Assembly: GCF_017355835.1 (NCBI RefSeq)
Contig: NZ_JAFEWF010000017.1
Span: 1-64,000, forward strand
From: Desertivirga brevis
GTDB lineage: Bacteria > Bacteroidota > Bacteroidia > Sphingobacteriales > Sphingobacteriaceae
Length of the DNA stretch: 64,000 nt
Direction of reading: 5' to 3'
In this document: in pieces, positions 7,858 through 15,516 of the stretch
How positions within the stretch are numbered: the stretch's first letter is position 1
Layout of the letters: each line of letters begins with the position of its first letter
Notes under the pieces: generated by a model
Databases searched by the model: none
The model's input: the letters and a program-made list of their open reading frames with translations, nothing else
What the model was told of the DNA's origin: nothing
Program-made: the position numbers and the translations under genes

Positions 7858-8820
7858 ATGGGATTATTTGATTTTTTCAAAAAGAAAGAAACACCGAAGG
7901 AAGAACAGGAAGCTCTGGACAAAGGGCTTGAGAAAACTAAAGAAGGACTTTTTTCAAAGCTCACCAAGGCAGTAATTGGCAAATCAACAGTTGATGAGGA
8001 TGTGCTGGATGAACTGGAAGAGATACTTGTGACTTCAGATGTTGGTGTTACCACTACTTTGAAAATCATTGAGCGCATTGAAGAGCGTGTGGCCAGGGAT
8101 AAATATGTAAGTACTTCTGAACTTAATGGGATACTGAGAGAGGAAATTCAGAACCTCTTGTCAGAAAATAACAGTAACGATTTCCAAAGCTTCGAATATG
8201 GCCATCATAAGCCTTATGTAATTATGGTTGTTGGCGTAAACGGAGTTGGTAAAACTACGACCATTGGTAAGCTGGCACACAAATTAAAACAGGCAGGAAA
8301 TAAGGTAGTACTTGGAGCTGCAGATACCTTCAGAGCTGCTGCAGTTGACCAGCTGAAACTTTGGGGAGAACGTGTAGATGTGCGCGTTGTGGCACAGCCG
8401 ATGGGATCAGATCCGGCTTCAGTTGCTTTTGATACTCTTCAATCAGCTGTGGCTAATGGAGAAGATGTTGCTATAATTGATACAGCTGGCCGGTTACATA
8501 ATAAGGTAGCCTTGATGAACGAGCTTACAAAGATCAAAAATGTAATGCAAAAAGTTGTTCCTGGTGCCCCTCATGAAATCTTGTTGGTGCTGGATGCCTC
8601 CACTGGGCAGAATGCAATTGAGCAGTGCAAACAATTTACGCAGGCAACTGACGTCAATGCGCTTGCATTAACCAAACTGGATGGAACAGCAAAAGGCGGT
8701 GTGGTAATTGGAATTTCAGATCAGTTCAAAATTCCGGTTAAATACATTGGAGTAGGAGAAGCCATGAACGATTTGCAGCTGTTCAATAAGAAAGACTTTG
8801 TAGAGTCGTTATTTAAGTAG
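7858..8820 (+). CDS. ftsY: Signal recognition particle receptor FtsY
   Basis: The membrane-associated SRP GTPase that docks ribosome-SRP complexes to the SecYEG translocon. The 320 residues comprise a short acidic/basic N-terminus (MGLFDFFKKKETPKEE), the helical N domain (about 30-105), and the GTPase G domain with P-loop GVNGVGKTTT at 126-135, DTAGRLHNK and TKLDGTAKGG. The long acidic A domain of E. coli FtsY is absent, as is usual in this phylum. It follows the ribosomal-protein operon after its own 210-base upstream region. Confidence 0.97.
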   Translation: MGLFDFFKKKETPKEEQEALDKGLEKTKEGLFSKLTKAVIGKSTVDEDVLDELEEILVTSDVGVTTTLKIIERIEERVARDKYVSTSELNGILREEIQNLLSENNSNDFQSFEYGHHKPYVIMVVGVNGVGKTTTIGKLAHKLKQAGNKVVLGAADTFRAAAVDQLKLWGERVDVRVVAQPMGSDPASVAFDTLQSAVANGEDVAIIDTAGRLHNKVALMNELTKIKNVMQKVVPGAPHEILLVLDASTGQNAIEQCKQFTQATDVNALALTKLDGTAKGGVVIGISDQFKIPVKYIGVGEAMNDLQLFNKKDFVESLFK

Positions 8821-8839
8821 GTTTTACTTATTTTTAGTT

Positions 8840-9052
8840 ATGGCTAGTATCATTATACATACTACTAATGACCAGGACATTTCTCTTTTGCAAGAGCTTG
8901 CGACCAAAATGGGCTTTAAATCTCAAGTTCTAGATAATGAAGCAAAAGAAGAATTAGTTATTGCACAAGCGATCGAAGAAAATGATCCCGCTGACCATCT
9001 TCAGTTTAACGAGGCACTTGAGTATTATAAAGGTCTTGATAAGGCTCGATAA
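8840..9052 (+). CDS. Putative antitoxin of a RelE/ParE-type pair
   Basis: A 70-residue acidic protein with a beta-strand-helix N-terminus (ASIIIHTTNDQDISLLQELATKMG) resembling small antitoxins found next to RelE/ParE toxins in Bacteroidota. Its TAA stop overlaps the ATG of the toxin (TAATG), the classic coupling of antitoxin-first modules. It begins 19 bases after ftsY, so ftsY readthrough could express it. The specific antitoxin family is uncertain; no ribbon-helix-helix motif is obvious. Confidence 0.6.
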   Translation: MASIIIHTTNDQDISLLQELATKMGFKSQVLDNEAKEELVIAQAIEENDPADHLQFNEALEYYKGLDKAR

Positions 9053-9317
9053 TGAATGCTCATTACAATAAGGTTTTCCTGAAAGAACTTGCCGCAGTGC
9101 CTTCTAAGGTCAGAGCCAAAATTGAAAAACTTGTTTTTGAGGATATAAAGGGGCTTAGTCAACTACATGATATACCCTCCTTAAAAAAGCTCTCGGGTTT
9201 TAACAATTTCTATCGAATATGGGTCGGAGATTATCGGCTTGGAATTAGATAGTTGGCGACGATATTTTTTTCGAAAGAGTTTTACACAGAAAAGAGATTT
9301 ACAAGCGCTTTCCCTGA
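9052..9317 (+). pseudogene. RelE/ParE-type toxin with a one-base frameshift near its C-terminus
   Basis: The first frame (9052-9252) encodes 66 residues typical of RelE/ParE toxins, ending GFNNFYRIWVGDYRLGIR before a TAG. From 9249 another frame continues the family pattern perfectly, IVGDDIFFERVLHRKEIYKRFP, to a stop at 9315-9317; family members read YRIRVGDYRLGIE-I...DxIxFxRxxHRxxIYKRFP at this point. Restoring one missing base (GGAATTGAGATA instead of GGAATTAGATA) would give one continuous protein of about 88 residues. There is no slippery heptamer here. A -1 slip would have to occur at the AGA codon just before TAG, where re-pairing is poor. The toxin is therefore probably inactivated, or the base is a sequencing error. 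Confidence 0.8.
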
Positions 9318-9373
9318 AACATTTTATTTAGCATACCTTATAACGTCTGAACAGATGTTTATCATATTCATTC

Positions 9374-10702
9374 ATGAAAACTAAGAAAACAATATCCACT
9401 ATAAGTAAACCGAGAGTAAATGTTATTACACTGGGTTGTTCTAAAAACGTTTACGACTCGGAAGTTCTTATGGGGCAACTGAAAGGTAACGCAATGGACG
9501 TAGTGCACGAGGCTGAAAAAGTGGGTAAAGATGATATTGTTGTAATTAATACCTGTGGCTTTATTGACAATGCAAAGCAGGAATCAATAGACACTATTTT
9601 ACAATACAGCGAACTTAAGGAAAAAGGTAAGGTTGGAAAGGTGATTGTTACCGGTTGCCTTTCCGAAAGGTATAAACCTGAACTAGAGGCTGAAATAACG
9701 AACGTAGATGCGTACTTCGGTACGAACGACCTTCAGAATATCCTTTCCAGTTTAGGTGCTGATTACAAGTACGAATTAATCGGAGAGCGACTATTAACTA
9801 CTCCATCCCATTTCGCGTACTTTAAGATTGCCGAAGGCTGTAACCGCCCATGTTCATTCTGCGCCATTCCTTTGATGCGTGGCAAGCACTTATCGAAGCC
9901 GATTGAGGAACTTGTAAAAGAAGCTCAGGGTTTAGTTCGTAATGGAACAAAGGAACTTATTTTGATTGCTCAGGATTTAACTTATTACGGCCTTGATCTA
10001 TATGGTAAGCGTCGTCTTGATGATCTTCTACGTAACCTTTCTGACGTAAATGGGGTAGAGTGGATCCGTTTGCAATATGCTTACCCTTCAGGGTTCCCTA
10101 TGGAGATCCTCGATGTAATGAACGAGCGTGAGAACATCTGTAATTATTTAGATATGCCATTACAGCATATCTCTGATAATATGCTAAAATCCATGCGCCG
10201 CGGGATCACGAAGCAAAAGACTACTGATCTCGTTAATGAGATCCGGGATAAAGTGCCAAATATCGCTTTGAGAACGACCTTGATCTGCGGATACCCTGGC
10301 GAGACAGAGCAAGACTTCCAGGAGATGAAACAATGGGTTGAGGAAACAAAGTTTGACCGCCTGGGATGTTTCACCTATTCTCATGAAGAAAAAACACATG
10401 CTCACACATTAGAGGATAATGTTCCTCAGGAAGTGAAAGAGCGACGTGTTGAGGAAATAATGGAAGTTCAACAAGGAATTTCCTTTGATATAAATCAGGA
10501 AAAAGTTGGCAAAACATTTAAGGTTTTAATTGACAAAAAAGAAGGTGATTACTTCGTTGGCCGGACAGAGTTTGACTCTCCAGAGGTTGATAATGAGGTG
10601 CTTCTTCATGCAAGTTCTAATTATTCTACCGTAGGAAGCTTTGTAAATGCAAAGATTGAACGGGCGGAAGATTTCGACCTGTATGGACAAATTGTCAAAT
10701 AA
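9374..10702 (+). CDS. rimO: Ribosomal protein S12 methylthiotransferase RimO
   Basis: A radical-SAM enzyme that adds a methylthio group to a conserved aspartate of ribosomal protein S12. The N-terminal UPF0004 domain has its cluster cysteines at positions 22, 61 and 95 (TLGCSKN, INTCGF, VTGCLSERY). The radical-SAM motif CNRPCSFC gives Cys156, Cys160 and Cys163, and a TRAM domain occupies about 375-442. The TLGCSKN and GCLSERY motifs separate RimO from MiaB. Length 442 fits the family. It is monocistronic, ending in a hairpin. Confidence 0.96.
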   Translation: MKTKKTISTISKPRVNVITLGCSKNVYDSEVLMGQLKGNAMDVVHEAEKVGKDDIVVINTCGFIDNAKQESIDTILQYSELKEKGKVGKVIVTGCLSERYKPELEAEITNVDAYFGTNDLQNILSSLGADYKYELIGERLLTTPSHFAYFKIAEGCNRPCSFCAIPLMRGKHLSKPIEELVKEAQGLVRNGTKELILIAQDLTYYGLDLYGKRRLDDLLRNLSDVNGVEWIRLQYAYPSGFPMEILDVMNERENICNYLDMPLQHISDNMLKSMRRGITKQKTTDLVNEIRDKVPNIALRTTLICGYPGETEQDFQEMKQWVEETKFDRLGCFTYSHEEKTHAHTLEDNVPQEVKERRVEEIMEVQQGISFDINQEKVGKTFKVLIDKKEGDYFVGRTEFDSPEVDNEVLLHASSNYSTVGSFVNAKIERAEDFDLYGQIVK

Positions 10703-10712
10703 TAAAAGGACA

Positions 10713-10741
10713 AAGGGGAATGTTTTAAATTCCCCTTATTT
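10713..10741 (+). terminator. Terminator after rimO
   Basis: AAGGGGAAT (10713-10721) pairs with ATTCCCCTT (10729-10737) around a 7-base loop, followed by ATTTT. It lies inside the longest possible reading frame of bshC and therefore argues for the later bshC start. Confidence 0.75.
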
Positions 10742-10751
10742 TAGTCCATTC

Positions 10752-12344
10752 ATGAAAGCCACTTATATAAATTACAGCGATACTAAAAGCTTCTCTCCTA
10801 CTATATTAAGCTACCTGGCACATGACCCTAACCTGAATCCTTTCATCTCATACTTTCCTACGCTTGATAACTTTGGAAAACTGTTGCATGAAAGAAAAGT
10901 AGGTGCAGACAGAACGATCTTAGTTGAAACACTGTTGAATCAATATTCCAGGTTGAAAACCACCCTTTCGGCTGCTGTTCAAAAAAATATAGAACTACTA
11001 CGAGACGAAAAGACGTTCACAGTAACAACAGGTCATCAGCTTAACATCTTCACCGGACCATTATATTTCATTTATAAGATTGTAACGGCGATAAATCTTG
11101 CTAAAGAGCTCAAGCTTGCTTATCCTGATAAAGATTTTGTACCTGTTTACTGGATGGCTTCAGAAGATCATGACTTTGCGGAAATTAATCATACAAGCCT
11201 TCTCGGAAGAAAGATAAGTTGGGATAGTGAAGTATCAGGAGCAACCGGAAAAGTTGATCCCTCTACGATAAGGGAGGCGCTAAGAGAATATCAACAGGTA
11301 CTTGGGGTTTCTGATAATTCTGCGAAGCTATCTGCTATAATTGAGCAGGCATACTTGCACCATAACACCCTGGCCGACGCTACGAGGTACCTTGTCAATG
11401 CTTTATTCGAGAGTTACGGGCTTCTGGTAGTTGACGCAGATGAGAAATTATTAAAGCAACAGTTTGCCTCTATCATGGAGGAAGATATTATTAATCAAAG
11501 AAGCTTTAGCTTAATAAACCAGACTAGTTCAAACTTGGCTCAGGCAGGTTTTAACACTCAGGTTAATGCCCGTGAGATAAATTTCTTCTATATGATAGAA
11601 GGTGTTCGTGAACGGATAGTATTCGAGAACGGAAAATATTATGTTTTGAACACGGAGTTAAAGTTCTCTAAAGAAGAACTTCAACAGGAAATAAAAGCCT
11701 ACCCTGAGCGGTTCAGCCCTAATGTAATAATGCGGCCTTTGTACCAGGAAGTGATACTACCCAATCTAGCTTATATAGGTGGAGGGGCTGAAATAGTATA
11801 CTGGCTGCAACTGAAATCTAACTTTGATTTTTATAAGATCGATTTTCCTATACTTCTTCTAAGAAACTCTGCGCTGATCACCCACGAAGAGTTTACTAAC
11901 AAACTTTGCCGTCTTCAAATCTGTCATAAAGACATTTTTAGACCTGCAGAAGAATTGAAAAAGGAATGGGTCATAAACCACTCCAATCATACTTTAAACC
12001 TTTCAGCGGAATGGGTAGAGTTGAATTCTATTTTTGAAAAGATAAAACTTCGTACTTATAAAATAGATCCTACTTTAAGTCCCAGCACTGAAGCTGTAAA
12101 GGTTCGGTTGCAGAAAGCGATCAATAATCTTGAAAAGAAGATGATTAAGGCCGACGTTCGCAATCATGATGAAATACTTGAAAAGATCGATAGCCTTAGA
12201 AGCAAATACTTCCCGGGGAATGGTCTACAAGAACGGATTGAAAATTTTGCTTGCTTCTACATCAAACATGGCGACGGTTTTATTGAAGAATTAGTTCGTC
12301 ATTTTAAACCTCTCGACTTCAAGTTCACTATTCTTGAACCTTAA
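10752..12344 (+). CDS. bshC: Putative cysteine ligase BshC, bacillithiol biosynthesis
   Basis: BshC joins cysteine to glucosaminyl-malate in the last step of bacillithiol synthesis. The 530 residues from this start match the family (about 540). Recognisable blocks include TVTTGHQLNIFTGPLYFIYKI, the MASEDHDFAEINH segment (candidate active-site region, near residue 135) and a C-terminal coiled coil. I choose the ATG at 10752, because the in-frame extension upstream overlaps rimO and runs through its terminator hairpin. The dehydrogenase gene follows after only two bases, so the two are probably co-transcribed. The bshA and bshB genes are not in the window. Confidence 0.9.
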   Translation: MKATYINYSDTKSFSPTILSYLAHDPNLNPFISYFPTLDNFGKLLHERKVGADRTILVETLLNQYSRLKTTLSAAVQKNIELLRDEKTFTVTTGHQLNIFTGPLYFIYKIVTAINLAKELKLAYPDKDFVPVYWMASEDHDFAEINHTSLLGRKISWDSEVSGATGKVDPSTIREALREYQQVLGVSDNSAKLSAIIEQAYLHHNTLADATRYLVNALFESYGLLVVDADEKLLKQQFASIMEEDIINQRSFSLINQTSSNLAQAGFNTQVNAREINFFYMIEGVRERIVFENGKYYVLNTELKFSKEELQQEIKAYPERFSPNVIMRPLYQEVILPNLAYIGGGAEIVYWLQLKSNFDFYKIDFPILLLRNSALITHEEFTNKLCRLQICHKDIFRPAEELKKEWVINHSNHTLNLSAEWVELNSIFEKIKLRTYKIDPTLSPSTEAVKVRLQKAINNLEKKMIKADVRNHDEILEKIDSLRSKYFPGNGLQERIENFACFYIKHGDGFIEELVRHFKPLDFKFTILEP

Positions 12345-12346
12345 AT

Positions 12347-13447
12347 ATGAACTCTATTATTTTTCAGGAAGACAAACTGCGAAAATTTACAGAAGCAGTT
12401 TTTGAGAAAATAGGCTGTTCTGCCGAACATTCATCACTGGCAGCAGATGTACTACTAGCATCGGATTTGCGAGGGATAGACTCTCACGGAGTGGCGCGTT
12501 TAAGCGGATATGTACGCCTATACCAAAAGGGAAGAATTAATCCTAACCCTAATATTACCATAGCCCACGAGACAGCAACAACAGCAACAGTGGATGGAGA
12601 TGGCGGACTTGGCCTGGTTGTAGCTCCTTTCGCAATGAAGCTAGCGATAGAAAAGGCCGAGACATACGGTTCGGGTTGGGTATCTGTAAGGAATTCCAAT
12701 CACTTCGGTATTGCTGGTTACCATGCACTGGAGGCCGTTAAAAAAGACATGATTGGTTTTGCAATGACCAACGCAAGTCCTTTAGTTGCTCCTACATTTA
12801 CAACGGAAAGGCTTTTAGGAACAAATCCAATGTGTTATGCATTCCCAGCAGGAAAACACGAACCAGTAGTGGTTGATATGGCCACAGCAGCTGCAGCAAA
12901 CGGAAAGTTGGAAATTGCACAAAGAGCAGGAAAACCAATTCCTGAAGGCTGGGTTCAAACGCAGACCGGAGAAAACACAACAGACGCACATGCTTTGAAA
13001 ACAGGTGGCTCTTTATTAACGCTTGGTAGCGATAGAGACCATGGCAGTCATAAAGGCTTTGGACTAAGTGCAACAGTAGATATATTATCTGCAGTTCTTT
13101 CCGGTGCCAATTATGGGCCTTGGGTTCCTCCTTTTGTCGCGTTTCTAGACCCTCTTCCAGATTTACCGGGACAAGGTATAGGACATTTTCTGGGAGCTAT
13201 GCGGGTTGACGGGTTTAGACCAATAGAAGAGTTTAAAGCCCATATGGATAACTGGATTGAACGCTTCAAGTCAGCTAAGCCTATTGATGCTGCGCAGCCT
13301 GTTATTATTCCGGGGGAACCAGAATCGGAAGCAGAAAGAGAAAGGAAGATAAGCGGTATACCATTGGTAGAACCGGTAGTGAGAGATCTGGATGAGCTAG
13401 CAGTAAGTTTGGGAATAGCTGCCTTGTCAGAATTTAAGACTGTATAA
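12347..13447 (+). CDS. Ldh family (malate/L-lactate/sulfolactate-type) NAD(P)-dependent oxidoreductase
   Basis: A 366-residue member of the Ldh/AllD/YbiC dehydrogenase family, which is unrelated to classical Rossmann lactate dehydrogenases and oxidises 2-hydroxyacids with NAD(P). The family motif around RGIDSHGVARLSGYV places the catalytic histidine near residue 48, and SVRNSNHFGIAGYHA forms part of the cofactor site. The substrate cannot be chosen from sequence: malate, sulfolactate, ureidoglycolate and others all occur. It is coupled to bshC with a two-base gap, which links it to malate or thiol metabolism only by position. Confidence 0.85.
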   Translation: MNSIIFQEDKLRKFTEAVFEKIGCSAEHSSLAADVLLASDLRGIDSHGVARLSGYVRLYQKGRINPNPNITIAHETATTATVDGDGGLGLVVAPFAMKLAIEKAETYGSGWVSVRNSNHFGIAGYHALEAVKKDMIGFAMTNASPLVAPTFTTERLLGTNPMCYAFPAGKHEPVVVDMATAAAANGKLEIAQRAGKPIPEGWVQTQTGENTTDAHALKTGGSLLTLGSDRDHGSHKGFGLSATVDILSAVLSGANYGPWVPPFVAFLDPLPDLPGQGIGHFLGAMRVDGFRPIEEFKAHMDNWIERFKSAKPIDAAQPVIIPGEPESEAERERKISGIPLVEPVVRDLDELAVSLGIAALSEFKTV

Positions 13448-13459
13448 AATAAATAGTAT

Positions 13460-13500
13460 AAAACTAAAAAAGCTCCTCGTTAAGGAGCTTTTTTAGTTTT
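13460..13500. terminator. Long bidirectional terminator between Ldh-family gene and glgB
   Basis: An 18-bp perfect stem with A-run and T-run flanks (13460-13477 with 13483-13500, loop CGTTA) separates two convergent genes and should stop transcription from both. Confidence 0.93.
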
Positions 13501-13505
13501 ATGGA

Positions 13506-15503
13506 CTACCAAAACTTGGCGGTTCTGTTGAATCGTTTAAGGACCAATCCCGATAAGGGTGGCAAATCAAGCAAGGCAGATTGAGATCTTCCGTGCCAAT
13601 GAATCGGATCAGTAGATACTTTTGATTTTATCTCAAAACCACTTCCGTAGAACTTAGGGTCGTCAGAGTTAAATATTACCTCCCAATCTCCATGATGAGG
13701 CAAGCCCACACGGTAATCTTTTCTTGGAATTGGAGTAAGGTTTAATACAATTACCAATTTAGTATTTTCTGTATTTCCCTTCCGGCAATAGGCTAAGACT
13801 GAATTTTCTGAGTCTCCAACCTCAATCCATTTAAATCCTTCCCACTCGAAGTTCTTCTCATAAAGACCCGGCTCTGTTCTGTAAAGATTGTTTAAACCCT
13901 TAATCAGTTCTTGTATCCCTTTGTGCGGAGCGAAGTCGAGCAAGTGCCAGTCGAGCGAATGGTTCACATTCCATTCAGAAGTTTGACCAAACTCATCTCC
14001 CATAAACAAAAGTTTTGCTCCAGGATGTGTGAACATGTAAGTATACAGGGTACGCAGGTTAGCGAACTTCTGCCATTCATCTCCAGGCATTTTGTATGCC
14101 ATCGACTTTTTCCCGTGCACCACTTCGTCGTGAGAAAGTGGCAGCATGAAGTTTTCGGTGAAGGCGTATACCGTACTGAAAGTGATTTGCCCGTGATGAT
14201 ATTTACGGTTCAGGGGATCCTGTTGAAAGTACTTCAGGGTATCATTCATCCAACCCATCATCCACTTCATTCCAAATCCTAATCCTCCGCTAAATACGGG
14301 GCGACTTACCCCTGGAAATGCGGTTGACTCTTCAGCAATGGTTTGAACATCCGGAAAATGGCTGTACACTGCTATATTGAATTCCTTAAGGAAACTTATA
14401 GCTTCAAGGTTCTCTCTTCCTCCATATTGGTTTGGAATCCACTCTCCCTCTCTTCGTGAATAATCACGGTAGAGCATAGAAGCTACCGCATCTACGCGTA
14501 ATCCATCCACGTGGAAACGCTCGAGCCAAAAGATTGCATTACTTATAAGGAAAGCACGGACTTCATTTCTTCCATAATTGAAGATGTATGATTTCCAGTC
14601 GGGATGATATCCCTCTTTTTCATCAGCATGTTCATATAAATGCGATCCATCGAAACGGAACAATCCATGAATATCACCCGGAAAGTGAGAAGGAACCCAG
14701 TCCATAATAACGCCTATTCCGTTCACGTGCAATTGCTCGATCAGATACATCAGGTCTTGCGGAGTTCCATAGATAGATGAAGCCGCGAAATACCCTGTTA
14801 TCTGATAGCCCCAAGACGGATAGTAGGGATGCTCCATCAGTGGCATGAACTCGACATGAGTAAAGCCCATTTCCTTTACGTAGGGTACCAGCTTATCAGC
14901 CATCAAGCGGTATCCCAGGTATTTCTCAGGATCTTCGGGGCTGCGCAACCATGAGCCCAGGTGCACCTCATAAACGGAGTAGGGCTTATTCAGGCTGTTA
15001 TGCTCGTAACGATGCTGCATCCATTCGGCATCTTTCCATTCATACCAAGTATCCCAAACTATTGAAGCTGTTCTTGGTGGTTGTTCCCATCTAAGAGCAT
15101 AAGGATCGGATTTTTCGAGGTCCTCTCCCTGATTTGACTTTATAAAGTACTTATATACTTCGCCGTTTCCAATTTCAGGAATAAAGCCTTCCCATATTCC
15201 TGAGCTATCCCAGCGCACGAATAACTGATGAGCTCCTTTGTTCCAGCCATTGAAGTTACCAATAACAGAAACAGAACTGGCATTGGGTGCCCATACAGCG
15301 AAATAAGTACCAACACGGCCCTCGAGTTCCATTACATGAGACCCTAATTTTTCATAAAGCTTGTAATGTTTTCCCGCTCTGAATAAATGTATGTCGAAGT
15401 CTGTAAACCTAGTAAAAGGCCTTACATGGTTTTCGGTTGGTTTTACTTCTGGTTCTGCCAGAAGTATTTCTGTGGCCGCAGGTTTCTTTTTCGACTTACT
15501 CAT
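13506..15503 (-). CDS. glgB: 1,4-alpha-glucan branching enzyme
   Basis: It makes alpha-1,6 branches in glycogen. The 665 residues carry an N-terminal CBM48 (about 55-150, VGTYFAVWAPNASSVSVIGN), then the GH13 catalytic barrel with nucleophile Asp338 (GLRVDAVASML), acid/base Glu391 (QTIAEEST) and the SHDEVVHG transition-state Asp near 459, and a C-terminal beta domain. The first about 30 residues are a charged extension. It lies 13 bases after the GH31 gene on the same strand, suggesting an alpha-glucan storage operon. No glgA, glgC or glgP is seen here. Confidence 0.95.
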   Translation of the reverse strand: MSKSKKKPAATEILLAEPEVKPTENHVRPFTRFTDFDIHLFRAGKHYKLYEKLGSHVMELEGRVGTYFAVWAPNASSVSVIGNFNGWNKGAHQLFVRWDSSGIWEGFIPEIGNGEVYKYFIKSNQGEDLEKSDPYALRWEQPPRTASIVWDTWYEWKDAEWMQHRYEHNSLNKPYSVYEVHLGSWLRSPEDPEKYLGYRLMADKLVPYVKEMGFTHVEFMPLMEHPYYPSWGYQITGYFAASSIYGTPQDLMYLIEQLHVNGIGVIMDWVPSHFPGDIHGLFRFDGSHLYEHADEKEGYHPDWKSYIFNYGRNEVRAFLISNAIFWLERFHVDGLRVDAVASMLYRDYSRREGEWIPNQYGGRENLEAISFLKEFNIAVYSHFPDVQTIAEESTAFPGVSRPVFSGGLGFGMKWMMGWMNDTLKYFQQDPLNRKYHHGQITFSTVYAFTENFMLPLSHDEVVHGKKSMAYKMPGDEWQKFANLRTLYTYMFTHPGAKLLFMGDEFGQTSEWNVNHSLDWHLLDFAPHKGIQELIKGLNNLYRTEPGLYEKNFEWEGFKWIEVGDSENSVLAYCRKGNTENTKLVIVLNLTPIPRKDYRVGLPHHGDWEVIFNSDDPKFYGSGFEIKSKVSTDPIHWHGRSQSALLDLPPLSGLVLKRFNRTAKFW

Positions 15504-15516
15504 GCTTATTTACCAT

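Noticed and set aside
9246..9252. Programmed frameshifting in the toxin gene
   Set aside because: No slippery heptamer or downstream structure is visible, and re-pairing of the AGA tRNA on TAG is poor; an indel or read error is simpler.
10647..10751. N-terminal extension of BshC
   Set aside because: It overlaps the end of rimO and includes the rimO terminator hairpin; the ATG at 10752 gives the family length and N-terminus.
13911..14282. Open frames opposite glgB, and similar long frames opposite acs, GH31, murE, gap and the propeller regulator
   Set aside because: They lie fully inside well-supported genes on the other strand, lack recognisable domains, and follow from the codon pattern of the real gene.
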